A stretch of DNA of 64,000 bases from Spinacia oleracea (taxonomy: Eukaryota; Streptophyta; Magnoliopsida; Caryophyllales; Amaranthaceae): positions 111,759,157 through 111,823,156 of the forward strand of contig NC_079492.1 of assembly GCF_020520425.1 (NCBI RefSeq). Reading direction: 5' to 3'. A program made the translations under genes and the position numbers. Shown here piece after piece: positions 11,890 through 22,877 of the stretch (the first letter of the stretch is position 1; every line of letters starts with the position of its first letter). The notes under the pieces are model-generated. The model ran no database searches and was not told the DNA's origin. It worked only from the letters and a program-made list of their open reading frames with translations.

Positions 11890-13176
11890 TTTCCCTTTAT
11901 CAGAAGCCCAACGAAATAAACAATTTTCAACGAAAACGTCCAAGTGCAAATTTGGGCTAGGCTTGCGCCCAACCCATTGCCCCTTGTGTGTGGCCTACGA
12001 GGCATACGAGCAATGCTCGCACACCCCGCAGCCGAGCATGCGTGCCCACATCGCTAGCTGCCCCTGCGCACTCATCCTCGTGCCCATCGCAGCACTGCAC
12101 GTCGCAGGCCTTGTGCCTTGCTTTGTCGCAGCACTCCCAAGCCAAGGCCTTGCCTTGCTTGCCCTTTCCTCGCCCAGCGCGCGACGGCACGCAGCTCGCT
12201 TGCTGCTGCCCGCGTCGCTGATGCTCGACACTCGTACAACAGCCCGCATGGCTCGTCGAGCCACACGTCCACCATAGTTGTATGTTCGTGCCTTTGGTTC
12301 GTGCCTACGGACCAACTCAATTAAAATAAATTTTAATTTCACGAACTTTTCATTAATGTTATTTTTCAAAAGTTACGATTTTTATTTTCGAAAAACAATG
12401 ATTTTTAACGATTTAATAAACTTTAACTACAATCCAATTTCGTAAAATATTAAATCAAGGCTAACATTATTTAAATTTTTAAGAAAGAACGAATCAACTT
12501 GAAAATTTTTAAATTTTTAAATAATAAAATCTAACTTTAAATCGTTCATTAACATTTAAATTTCAGATTTTAATAATTAGGTTTAAGTGCGATTAAAATT
12601 AACGAAACCATTCAAAATTTTAATCCAATAATTTTTAAAATTAGCCACTGACCCATGAAATTATATTCCCTTTCCCAATTAACCGAATTATTAGAGCTAA
12701 ATTATTTAAAAAATCAATTAGGGTTCTAAAATATACGAATTGGGGAAAATCAAAATTAGGGTTTATACTTATCGGAAAAATCTGAAATGTTTACCATAGA
12801 TCAAGAATATACCCATGGACATCGTGTCAAAATTTCAATTCCGAGTATCTTAGGTCGACCTTTTAATTGAATTACTTTTCGACACTTTTAATTTTTATTA
12901 AAAAAATTAACAAAAACGCCCAAAAAACGACACTTCGATGCCTGTTTTTGCGATTTCGTTCTCAAGAGTTGATCTTAGAAAATCGTTTTCAATCAGATTA
13001 GGGTTTGAAAAATCGAAAAAGCGAATCTTTTTGAAATCAGACTTTATTACGCAATTCATCCAAAAATTCATAATAAATTCGAAAAATTCACAAAAAAATC
13101 CCAAATTTTTGACAGATGCAAAAACAAATAAATCATGCTAAAAAATTCTTTGAATACATAAGGCTCATAATACCAC
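11890..13176 (-). mobile_element. Interior of the second copia-like element, non-coding
   Basis: This lies downstream, in minus sense, of the LTR at 13177-14174. It has a GC-rich, GCTCGC-type island at 11950-12290 (overlapping chance frames rich in Ala/Arg/Cys) and an AT-rich part at 12300-13160, the same order as at 2.5-5.1 kb. No gag or pol is visible. The left boundary is approximate and no second LTR is found. Confidence 0.5.
13162..13176 (-). promoter_or_regulatory. Primer binding site, initiator tRNA-Met type (diverged)
   Basis: The minus strand reads GTGGTATTATGAGCC immediately after the LTR end. Compared with TGGTATCAGAGCC it has several changes, but the position and the sister site at 5101-5115 support it. 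Confidence 0.55.
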
Positions 13177-14174
13177 TGTAGGGGAATACAGTTAAACATA
13201 ATAACATGTGCGGAAATAATCCCCAAAGCCAGGAAGCATGTATAAAGCACAGATTAAGCATACTTACGTTTGAAGCGTGTTTTCCACAAATTTGTCAACG
13301 AACACGAAATTAGAACTCCACTTGTCGTTCCTCTACTTGGTTCACCGACACGATCAGATCCGTCTTGATTATCATAGCTTAGACAATCGATCAAGATAGT
13401 TTGCTTTTGGGAAGAACTCACTTTGGAGGCACAGAGAGAATTAGGGTTCTCTGTGTCTCTAGGGTTTTTAGTATGACTGAATTGTGTTGTTGGAAAAAGG
13501 GTTAGAAGGTTATTAACATAACCTTACTAACCGGCCAAGCCACAAGGGCAAGACCGGCCAGCAAGCCCGTGCACAAGTACACGAGCACAGCGTGCTGGGC
13601 CGTGGGCCGCGCTGCTGCTGCTGTGTCGTTGCCTTGGCCAGCGCGCACACACGCGCAGCTCGCTCAGCTATTGGCCAGCGCTGTCGTGTTGTGGCCTTGC
13701 TTGCGCGCCGAGCGCCCATCGCCCTTGAGTGCTTCGCGCACTCGGCTCGTGGGCCGCTCTTCGTAGTCGTGACTTAATATCGTTCCGGATATTAATTATC
13801 ATTTCGTATATGACGAATCATCGTCGTACGATACGATTTATTCGTTTCGCCTAGCTTACGAATATTCACGATACAATATACGATTCCGATGCAAGGTCGT
13901 ATCGTATAATACGTTTTCCAACTAATTCCCGAAAAGCTATTAAATGAATTTTCCATTCATTTAATCCGGTGATCTGTTACGTTTCATTGGTGTGACCTTG
14001 TAGGTTCAGTCAAGAGTAAGCTGTGAGTTTAATATTCATTAGAACTCACTAATCGGAAGCATTGCTCCAGCTAGCTGTTCCGATCACTTGATCTCACTTA
14101 ATTAATTGTTTGCAATTAATCTGAACCTTAGTATTAGACTTAATGCACCTTGGGTGAAGGACATATTTCCTTCA
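13177..14174 (-). mobile_element. Copia-like LTR (998 bp), unpaired
   Basis: Minus-strand LTR starting TGAAGGAAAT at 14174 and ending CCCCTACA at 13177. Its first 200 bp are clearly related to the LTR at 5116-6550 (shared TTAAGTCTAATA, AGTGAGATCAAGTGA and CAGCTTACTCTTGA blocks). It carries a GC-rich island at 13535-13770. It interrupts the RNase H/pol frame of the adjacent Ogre-like element exactly at 14174/14175. The right-hand flanking bases are GTAGA; the matching left-side duplication was not found. Confidence 0.75.
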
Positions 14175-14757
14175 GTAGATCCCTGTGATTCTTGCTTGAA
14201 AAAAGCGGGGGATACTCTGAATTGTGTAGATACCTTTGAATGCCTGTAAACCAAGGTTCATCTCCGTCTTGCTCGACGTCGTCAATAGCATGGACATGTG
14301 CTGCTTCTTGACGTGTTTCAATTGTAAGTGGCATTTCGTCCATGCCGTTTGGGATGTTGATCATTGAGGCCAGCTTTGTAAGTGCATCGGCGAATTGGTT
14401 CTCCTCTCTCGGGAGGTATGTATAGCGAAGCTCTTCTATTTGCTCAGACAGCTGCTCAAGATAGGACTGGTATGGAGCCAAGCTCTCGCTCCTTACTTTC
14501 CATTTGCCGGAAATTTGATTGATTATTAGGGAGGAATCCCCGTATACTCGAAGTTTCTGGACACCTAAAGCTAAGGCGGCTTCCAGGCCCATGTTGCATG
14601 CTTCATATTCCGTCGCATTGTTTGTGACGTTGAATTGCAGTTTTGCTGATATAGGAATGTGAGTGCCGTCTAGGGCTACTAGAATTACTCCAACACCACA
14701 TCCGTTCGGATTTGAAGCACCGTCGAAATGCATCGCCCAACTGTCATCACTGGTCAT
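14175..14757 (-). pseudogene. Ogre-like element RNase H domain, cut by LTR insertion
   Basis: The frame encodes a retroviral-type RNase H, the enzyme that removes RNA from the RNA-DNA hybrid during reverse transcription. Visible signatures are H-F-D-G-A-S-N-P-N-G (first Asp), N-N-A-T-E-Y-E-A (Glu), V-Y-G-D-S-S-L-I-I-N-Q (second Asp) and E-E-N-Q-F-A-D-A-L-T-K-L-A-S (last Asp). All four metal-binding residues are therefore present. After this domain the copia-like LTR begins, so the second RNase H-like region and integrase are missing. A frameshift separates it from the RT part upstream. Confidence 0.88.
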
Positions 14758-16093
14758 TAAGATTTGCTCGTCGGGCAGGACAGTCGGCTAGGAAATCTGA
14801 GACTGCTGAACCCTTGACAGATTTCTGCGGGATGTATTTGAGGTCAAATTCTGCTAGCATGACCAACCACCTGGACAACCATCCGTTGAGAGCTGGTTTT
14901 TCGAATAGATACTTGAGAGGATCCGCTTTGCTGATCACATGTACTGTCTGGGATAGCATGTGGTGTCGTAGTTTCTTTGTGGCCCAAACCAAGGCGATGT
15001 TGAGTTTCTCGAGCTGAGTGTACTTGGTCTCGTACACGATCAGCTTTTTGCTTATGTAGTATACAGCGTTCTCCTTGCCTTCAACTTCCTGGGCGAGCAT
15101 AGCCCCTATTGCTGAATATGTTGTTGTGAGGTAGAGCCTGAGGGGAATCCCTGACAAGGCTGGCTTTATCCCTGGAGGGTTGGAAAGGTAGTTCTTGATA
15201 GTGTCGAATGCATGCTGACAGTCGTCATCCCACACTTTGGGCTCGCTTTTCTGGAGCTTTCGAAATACCGGTTCACAGATCATTGTGAGTCTTGAAATGA
15301 ACCTACTGATATATTGTAGTCTGCCGAGAAAATCCTGAATTTCCTTTTCATTCGTTGGTGGTTGCATCTCGAGAATTGCTTTGATTTTTGAAGGATCAGC
15401 CTCTATGCCCCGAGAGCTGATAACATATCCGAGCAACTTGCCTGATGTTACCCCCAATGCACACTTTTGAGGATTGAGCCTCATGTTGTATTGCCTGAGC
15501 CTGTTGAAAAACTTTCGAAGTACTGATGTATGCTCGTGTCACTCTTTGGATTTGACAATAATGTCGTCGACATATTCCTCAATTTCCCTGTGAATGATAT
15601 CGCTCATGATGGTTGTGGCTGTTCTTTGATAGGTAGCCCTTGCGTTCTTTAGTCCGAACGGCATAACTGTATAGCAATATGTGCCCCACTGAGTGATGAA
15701 GGTTGTCTTCTCCATGTCCTCCTCTGCCATGGGAATCTGATTGTAGCCTGCATACCCGTCCATAAAAGAAAATAAGGCATGATTTGCGGTGTTGTCGACC
15801 AAGATGTCGATGTGAGGCAATGGAAAACCGTCTTTAGGACTGGCCCTGTTAAGATCTCTGTAGTCCACACACATTCGTACTTTGCCGTCTTTCTTTGGAA
15901 TTGGGACGACATTTGCGATCCACTCTGGATACTTTGCTTCTCGAATAAACCCGGCCTCTAGCTTCTTAGAGACCTCTTCTTGAATTTTGAGGGAAACGTC
16001 TGGTTTCATGCGACGGAGTTTCTGCTTGATGGGCTTTGAACCTGGAATGAGGGAAATTGTATGCTGATTGATGCTTGGATCAACCCCTGGCAT
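14747..16093 (-). pseudogene. Ogre-like gypsy reverse transcriptase
   Basis: One frame from 16093 to 14747 is broken only by a TGA at 15539. It starts in the RT fingers (K-P-I-K-Q-K-L-R-R-M-K-P) and continues with G-F-I-R-E-A-K-Y-P-E-W-I-A-N-V-V-P-I-P-K-K-D-G-K and C-V-D-Y-R-D-L-N-R-A-S-P-K-D. The first catalytic Asp lies in F-S-F-M-D-G-Y-A-G-Y-N-Q-I. The Y-V-D-D-I-I-V-K-S catalytic box falls just before the stop. After it come N-P-Q-K-C-A-L-G-V, L-G-Y-V-I-S-S-R-G-I-E and the connection domain with Y-I-S-K-K-L. The protein would make cDNA in virus-like particles. Apart from one nonsense codon and one frameshift before RNase H it is well preserved. Confidence 0.9.
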
Positions 16094-16105
16094 ATCATGA
16101 TAGGA

Positions 16106-16555
16106 CTATGCGAAGACGTCTATGTACTCTAAAAGTAGCTTGATAAGATCATCCCGCTCTGCTTGAGAAAGAGTTAAACCAATCTGAACTAGTTTTGAAT
16201 CACTGTTGTTAGAAAGGTTGATTTTTTCCGTTTCCTCAATTATGGGCATCCTGTTTTCATGATTTTTGATAGCTTTTAGAAATTCAAGGTCAGTTTCTTG
16301 TGAAGCAAAGTTATTTGGTTTAGGATTGTGTTTTGAATTAGAACTCGAGGAGTAAGTAGAAATTGAAGTGTTATTGAAATCAGCAATCATTACATCGACT
16401 GTTTTGACTTGAAGCTCGACCTTTAGAGGCTCTTGATTGATGCAAGACTCTAGTTCTAGACTCTTAGACTCATTGCTAGACTCGAAAATTGAAAGACAGA
16501 CTCTGTACTTGGACAAAGACACTAATCGTAAAGATAGTTCTCGGGGTATTCCCAA
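16106..16555 (-). pseudogene. Protease-RT linker of the Ogre-like element
   Basis: This frame precedes RT and ends in T-L-S-Q-A-E-R-D-D-L-I-K-L-L-L-E-Y-I-D-V-F-A, a phrase typical of the segment that leads into RT (D-V-F-A-W-S-Y-x-D-M-P-G). A TAG stop follows at the point where RT should continue. It has no known catalytic role. Confidence 0.65.
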
Positions 16556-16839
16556 ATATCCACGTCATCGTCATAATCATCATAGATGGGGCTACATGCA
16601 CAGATCTTCAAGACTTGATCCCAGACTTGGTTCCACGTGGTGTAAGGAAATGCAGCGAAGCTGCCTTTGCATGAAGTGTTGAGCCCTAGGAGGAACATTC
16701 TCACCATTTTTCCCTCTAGCAGCTCGGGCTGGATTGCACGAGCGGAGATTGCCCATCTGTGGTAGTATTCTTGAATGCACTCATCCTTTTCCTGGCGTAC
16801 AGCCGGCTTTTGTTTGATGGAAGTGTCTCGAAGCTTCAA
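16522..16839 (-). pseudogene. Extra gag-like fragment between protease and RT
   Basis: The 105-residue frame reads like the middle of a Tat-type capsid domain: K-D-E-C-I-Q-E-Y-Y-H-R-W, then P-E-L-L-E-G-K-M-V-R-M-F-L-L-G-L, then W-N-Q-V-W-D-Q-V-L. A full gag from a related subfamily already exists 1 kb upstream, so this is a second, different gag piece where the protease-RT junction should be. It could mark recombination between two related elements. It overlaps the linker frame by 34 bp. Confidence 0.55.
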
Positions 16840-18508
16840 CCTTTGAGGGTGAGGCAGGTAGGGCCATCCAATATTTCCTCGAACTAAGGCTCTCCGAATA
16901 GTAGATCGAAGTTGGCAGGCACATCGATAATTAGGAACTCAGCACTGTTGTAATAGGTGTCGAAGGAGAAAACCAGTTCGAGCACTCCCAGGACTTTGTA
17001 TGTGACACCCTAGAGTTTGACAGTCTGTTAGGCACTCAACATGAGATCGTACTCGGAGAATCCCAAAGCCTTCAAGGTGGCGAGGGGACAGATGTTTTCT
17101 TGAATGTCGGTGGTTACCCCAGGTTCGGGGATCACCCAGTTTTGAGCACTTGGAAGGAGATGGCAGAAGCTTGGAACCATCAGTTCGTAACCTGGCTTGT
17201 ATATTGTAGAGATTAAATTGCAGGGAAATTCCTTTCCTTCATCTTCACAGTCATAGGAGATGGCTTGGACCGAGGGAGTTTGTTTGGCTCCGGGAGGTAG
17301 GGGTAAGGTCTTGTTGTCGACCATGTTCTGGATCAAATGCTTAAGCTTGTAGCAGTCTTCGATGTCATGACCCTTCCCTTGATGGTACTTGCAATGGGCT
17401 GTCGGATCCCAACTCTTGGATCTTTTGTCGACTGGAGGATCGGGTGTTGGACCGATTGATGTTATGACTTGCTTTTCGACCAGCCGATCGAATGCCTCGC
17501 TGTAAGACATTCCGAGGTTTGTAAAGACCCTTTGTGGTCTGCCTTGAAAGTTGCGCTGGTTAGAATTGTTCTTGAAATTGTTTGACTTTAGACCTTGAGG
17601 AGCCTCTAGGGCGTTGACCTCGTGAACTTTGTGTGTTGCTTCAGGTCTCTTACCCTTCCACTTTTCAGCTTGTGGAGTCGGGGCTGCTGGTGCTTTCATC
17701 AGGTCATCCTCTATGTCGACCCCGATGCCGTAGGTTCTCTTGAAGCTTTCCAAGCCTAGGTACTTCATGTGCGTATTGTATTTCGGAAGAAGACCAACAA
17801 TAAAGATCTTGACCAATTCTCTCTCGGAGGATCGAGTCACCATTTGGGATGCCATTTCTCTCCACCGGTTGAGGTAATTAGTGAAGCCTTCCTGAGGTCC
17901 TTGCCTGAGAACCTCTAGATCCCTTAGAGTAGTTTGAAGTTGAATGTTGGGTTGATACTGCTCCATGAATGCTCGAGCAACTGCTTCCCATGTAAATGTT
18001 TGGTGTTCCTTGAGTGAATAGTACCATTTCTGGCAGACAGGTTCCAGAGACATTGGGAATACTACAGGGTATAGCTCAAGTTCGACCCCTTTGGTGGCCA
18101 TTGTAGCTCTGAAGTTCTTGAGGTGGTATTTAGGATTGTCGGTGGACTTGAACTTTGGAATATCATTGACGGAGAATTTGTCTGGCAGATTCGCCCTCCC
18201 CTTGAGGTTGTCTTCCATTGAGGTGTCAAAATAGTTCCTTGATTAGTGACCTTACTGAAAAGACTCTCGATCTTCTTGGTTAAGTCATCAGTGGGCGCAC
18301 CCTGCTCCACAATACCCAGTCAGTTGCTTATGTTCTCCACATTGGCGCTGAGGCTGGTGAAAGCTGCTAGGAGTTGAGTGAGTTGCTCAGGGGCAGACAT
18401 TTGGACTGATTCTTGAAAGGGATTAGGAGTTTGATTTGTAGGAGATGAACTAACTGCTCGTTTGATGCCGGCTATGAGGGAGGCTAGGGCTGATGGAGTT
18501 CTTTTCAA
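16840..18508 (-). pseudogene. Ogre-like gag and degraded protease
   Basis: Frames on the minus strand from 18508 down encode gag. An N-terminal leader with leucine-rich Q-L-T-Q-L-L-A-A-F is followed by the capsid domain: D-I-P-K-F-K-S-T-D-N-P-K-Y-H-L, W-Y-Y-S-L-K-E and L-E-V-L-R-Q-G-P-Q-E-G-F-T-N-Y-L-N-R-W. A Q/N-rich linker comes next, then a zinc-knuckle C-K-Y-H-Q-G-K-G-H-D-I-E-D-C. The protease follows in poor shape. The catalytic D-S/T-G is not recognisable before N-I-C-P-L-A-T-L-K-A-L-G-F, and after a stop at 17028 only L-I-I-D-V-P-A-N-F-D-L-L-F-G-E-P remains of the C-terminal flap and L-L-G-R-P motif. Stops near 18320 and a frameshift near 18220 split the N-terminus. Non-functional. Confidence 0.8.
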
Positions 18509-18539
18509 CCTCTATCCTCTTCGGCGAACCCATAGGATC

Positions 18540-19120
18540 CTCGGACTCCTATTTAGGACACACCACATGATTTAGAACTTGGACTTCCCGACACATGGTA
18601 TAATATGCATGCAATGAATGAGACCTAGACTTGACTCTAAGTGCCACTCCGAAGATTCGGGATTTTGGATTTTTGTACTTGTATTCGGGATTCGCAACCC
18701 GTTGGAAGTGTTTGAGAGGAGTCTTCATTCTTTTGTGGGAGTTGACTCTTTGTACTAGGACTTGGAATATCAAAAATAATATTTCTACTTATTGGAGCTT
18801 GAACTATTTTAGGGGAATTTCAACCCATTTTGGAAATTTCGAAATTGGACTTGAACTAGGAGATTAAATTTTGTATCATTTCAAGGGAATTTCAACCAGT
18901 CAATATTTTAGGGGAATTTCAACCCGTTGAAATATTTTAGGGGGATTTCAACCCATTAATAGGACTTGGAATATTTTAGGGGAGTTTCAACCCATTGAAA
19001 TATTTTAGGGGGATTTCAACGCATTGGAAAATTGGACTTGTATTATTTCAAGGGATTTCAACCCATAATAGGATTCGAATTTGTACTATTTCAAGGGATT
19101 TTCAACCCATTGGAAATGTT
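18540..19120. repeat. Degenerate TTTCAACCCATTG tandem array
   Basis: About nine imperfect copies of a phrase like GGGGAATTTCAACCCATTG spaced 30-60 bp, interleaved with GGACTTG and ATATTTTAG pieces. It lies in the leader between the primer site and gag of the minus-strand Ogre-like element. No coding potential. Confidence 0.7.
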
Positions 19121-19254
19121 TGGAATTTCGAATTTGAGAGTAATGGAAAGCAAGGGTTTTTAGCTCGAAAATGAGTTTGAAGTTTGAATTTGATTCGAAG
19201 TTTGAACTTTGAAAGGGAAAAGACGCGCTTTTGTATATAGAATGTGAGGCTTTG

Positions 19255-20330
19255 AATATGGAAAATCCGGCATTATGCCTCCATGGATTTGAGACATTGA
19301 ATTTGGGAATTTGAAAGTCCGGCATTATGCCGCCGTGGACTTGGAATTTTGAAGTGTTTGAAAATGAGATTGAATGAGGAAAATTTTTCCGTCATGGATT
19401 TGGAATTGGAAGCTTAGAATATAGGACTTGAGATTTGAAAGGTTGGAATTTTTGAACTTCGAACTTGAGGTTGGAAATACGGAATAGAAAAGTCGGCATT
19501 ACGACGGCATGAATATGGAACTTGAAACTTTGAGTATAAGACTTGAAGATTGAAAGATTGACACGGGATTTGAGGTTTGAAAGTTGGAGTTGAAAAGTTG
19601 GCACTACGCCGGTATGAGTTTGGACATTTGAACTCGAGGTTTCGAAATTGGAATTGGCAATTTGAGTTTGAGGTTTGAAGACTTGAATGTTTGAAATAGG
19701 AAATCCGGCATGACGCCGTTAGATTTGAGTTTTGAATTTGAAATTTTGACTAGAAAATCCGACATTATGACGCCGTTGGAGTGAGTCTTGACTTGAAACT
19801 TGAAACTCGAAATTTGAACTAGAAAATTCGGCATTATGGCGCCGTTGGATTTGGACTTGAAAATTGAGGTTTGGACTAGAAGATTTGGGTTGGACAAAAT
19901 TTGGATTAGAAAATCCGGCATTATGACGCCGTTGGATTTGAACTTGACTTTGAAATTTGGACTAGAAAATCCGGCATTATGACGCCGTTGGATTTGAGCT
20001 TGGATTTGAAACTTGAGGTTTGAAATAGAAAATTCGGCATTATGACGCCGTTGGATTGGACTTGACTTTGAAATTTGAAGTTTGAAAATTGAACTAGAAA
20101 ATCCGGCATTATGACGCCGTTGGATTTGAGCTTGAATTTGAAACTTGAGGTTTGAAATGGAAAATCCGGCATTATGACGCCGTTGGATTGCATTTTGTAC
20201 TCGAAGTTTGAAATTTGGAGTGGAAAATCCGGCATTATAACGCCGTTTAATTGTATTTTGAATTGAACTTGGAATTTGGACTCGAAAATCCGGCATTATG
20301 ACGCCGTTGGATTGAATTTTGAATTTGGCA
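19255..20330. repeat. Tandem array of ~65-bp units with CGGCATTATGACGCCG core
   Basis: About 14 copies of a unit whose most conserved part is AAATCCGGCATTATGACGCC followed by GTTGGATTTGA. The right-hand units (19900-20330) are nearly regular at 60-70 bp, and those to the left are more diverged. The core can pair CGGC with GCCG to form a short hairpin. A 230-residue open frame on the minus strand exists only because the unit lacks stops in that frame; it has repeated P-D-F and N-G-V-I-M and resembles no protein. Confidence 0.85.
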
Positions 20331-20339
20331 TTTGTGCGT

Positions 20340-21204
20340 GAGGCGTGTTTGAGGAATTTGAATCGAATGGAGTGGCACTCCTAAAAGACCTTAAATCGGC
20401 GATTTAGATGCATGAGGTTTGAATGATGCTCCTGGGGGTTTGGTTTCCTAGTTGGAGGCTAATTGGTTTTGGCAAGCTAGAACTCGAGGTTAGCCATTCA
20501 CACGTGCAAAGACGCCCACACAATGCACAAGTAGCACGTTGTCACACTAATCATGAATATGAATGCGACATGCAAAGTTCTAAACCTAAGGTTGGTCTAA
20601 GTTTTGTATGATGCAAGTGGTCGGCTTTGGGTGTCAATAGGTACTCGACTAAGAGGCGGATCTGGCGACGACTTGCGCATCCGCCTAAGGGACGTCTGTG
20701 TCGGCAGACGGCCTCCATACTTAACATCGGGAATGTCAAGTAAATGCCAAGTTTTGTAGGCGCGGAAATGGTCACACACTTTGGTCGGGAACCGTATGGA
20801 GAGTCACCATTTCGTTACCCCCGGGGCTAGCCCGAATGTATAACACATCCGCTTGGGCAAGGTAGAAATTCATTTAGCACAAATATGGTTTTCGAAAAAT
20901 GGATGAAATGCCTAGAAATTGAAAATTGAAATCGTACTTGAATTTGTATTTGTAAAGCTCATTTTTCGACATTCGTTCTCGAGGTTTGGGAGCGTCCTTC
21001 CAGATTCAAAAATAGACTAACTCCCAACACGAAAAGTTGAGAAAAAGTGGGCGACAAGCCACTTTGAGCCACTGTCCTGGATGCAGGCAGTGGCTTTGGG
21101 CGCAGGTGGCTGCGCCTGGCGCCAGTGCTGGCATCCAGTACTTAATCAGATCAGTGGCTTGCTGCTCGAAATCTGCTCGCATTTTCGAAATTGAAATTAG
21201 AAAA
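20340..21204 (-). mobile_element. Leader of the Ogre-like element between primer site and tandem arrays
   Basis: No gene. A G/C-rich patch at 21078-21142 can fold into a long imperfect hairpin (CTGGATGC...GCAGTGGC against GCCAGTGCTGGCATCCAG) about 60 bp from the primer binding site. Position next to the primer site is where packaging signals of retroelements usually lie; that role is inference. Confidence 0.5.
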
Positions 21205-21223
21205 GTCCCCAGTGGAGTCGCCA
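21205..21223 (-). promoter_or_regulatory. Primer binding site, Ogre/Tat (tRNA-Arg-like) type
   Basis: The minus strand reads TGGCGACTCCACTGGGGAC, separated by ATTC from the LTR end CCCCTACA. It resembles the tRNA-Arg-type primer site described for Ogre elements (recalled, not searched). The same string occurs at 38139-38156 next to the other Ogre-like LTR. Confidence 0.75.
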
Positions 21224-21774
21224 GAATTGTAGGGGTATTTTTTGTAAGCATGCCATTCCCTACAAGGGGGCGGTTTTTAGAAACCATCGTATTTTTGTAC
21301 TTCGAAGGAGTCGCCACCAAACATTGTTTAGGGTCCCGTTTAGAAAGACCGTAAATCACTCTATTAGGATAAGACTTGAATCTTCGAAACGGATGGGTGA
21401 GATCCAGGCACGGGAACGAGATGCTTATTCCGCGAGCTTTAGAAATTATTCAAGTACGTGACATAACATTTTCGAAAATACCCTAGTTTAGACTATGTGG
21501 GTTTGAATTTAGAGCAAATAGAATCTCTACTTTGTTATTGTGCTCACTTTGCTTTAAAGTTAATTTAAAGGAACCTAAGATCGGTTCGTCCAAGAAATTA
21601 TCTTTGTTAAGCGTGATGTAACCTTGCATTTTGTTGTATTTAGCATGTATGATGATGAAAGCAATAAAGAAAATAAGGCAACATCACAATAGTAAATAAG
21701 TGCAGAATTAGTAAATAAAAGACCCCCTAGAGATGGACTAGGGAGTAGGTCCACATTGCCTAGAAGGACTAGGC

Positions 21775-22170
21775 AAGTAAAGATGCGGAATTGAAAGTGC
21801 GGAATTGAAATAGCGGAATTGAAAGTGCGATATTGAAATTGCGATATTGAAATTGCGGAATTGAAAGTGCGATATTGAAATTGCGGAATTGAAAGGTGCA
21901 TAATTGAAATTGCAATATTGAAAGGTGCATAATTGAAATTTGTACTTGGGCACATGAGATTCGAACGCCAAGCGGCTCCTTAAAAATAAGTGCGGCCGAC
22001 ACGAATTCAAAGCCAAAAATCTCAACTTGGGAGAAGTTTCTCATCCCAAAGTATCCTAGATTTTGCATATAGAACTTGAACTTGAAAGTTTGAATCTTGA
22101 AATATTGAACTTGAATTTGAACTTGAAATATTGAACTTGAACTTGAAATATTGAACTTGTACTTGAAATA
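21775..22170. repeat. Short GAATTGAAAGTGC and GAACTTGAAATATT repeats in the LTR
   Basis: At 21786-21950 a roughly 15-bp unit (GCGGAATTGAAAGT, GCGATATTGAAATT) is repeated about ten times. At 22075-22175 a 15-18-bp unit (GAACTTGAAATATT) is repeated about five times. Confidence 0.75.
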
Positions 22171-22792
22171 TTGAAGCTTAAGAGACTTGAATCTCAAAGA
22201 TCGGGCCTTTTAATGTTGAAAAGGTTAGATCTTTGATATGCTCTTACTTTGAAAGGATCCTAGTTTAGGGAAGTAGTCATGAGCAACCCTAAACATTGTG
22301 GGATCTTGAAATTTGAAAACTTGAAATTGTATATTGAAAAATGGAGTCTTGAATCTCAAAAGACTAAACGATTAAAAGTTAAAAAGGTGTCATCTTTGAT
22401 TACTCCATGTTTGAAAGTGATTCTAGTTCAAAGAAGTGATTGCAAACAACTTTGAACATCCTTGAATCTTGAAAGTTTGCATTTTTGTATTTTGAAAAGT
22501 TTTGATTTTAAAAAGATGTATGATTGTTGCAAGTGACATTTTTAGTAATAAAAATGCCAACTTGCTAATCATTTTTGAAATAGGAAAATCAAAGAAAAAT
22601 GATTGAATATGGTGGGATTCGGAATTACCTTTTTAGGTTTAGGCAAGAATTCCTTTTAGAGCTCCCAATTGCTTAGAACTTGAAGTTTGTATGTGTTTTT
22701 GAAGGATTTTTTATTTGTATTTTGAGGCGTAATTTTTGTATTACGACGTTGTATATTGAAATCTGCCTCCCATAATGCTGGGAATTAGGGGG

Positions 22793-22877
22793 TTTTTATA
22801 GGAAAAATGGCTGCTAAACGCCAGTCATCGCCAGCGCAGCACGCAGCTGGCAGCACTGGGCGCTGGTGACGTGGCGT
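22793..22877 (-). promoter_or_regulatory. LTR core promoter with upstream GC palindromic island
   Basis: TATAAAAA on the minus strand (22793-22800) is preceded, 19 bp upstream, by a GC island (22819-22877) with CGCCAG and CTGGCG inverted copies (AACGCCAGTCATCGCCAGCG against CAGCACTGGGCGCTGG). Its position matches the CGCCCAG...CTGGGCG modules upstream of the TATA boxes of the other Ogre-like LTRs. Confidence 0.55.

Noticed and set aside
19604-20296. 230-residue frame with internal repeats that looks like a repetitive protein
   Set aside because: It is the tandem array read through; the frame is open only because the repeat unit lacks stops.
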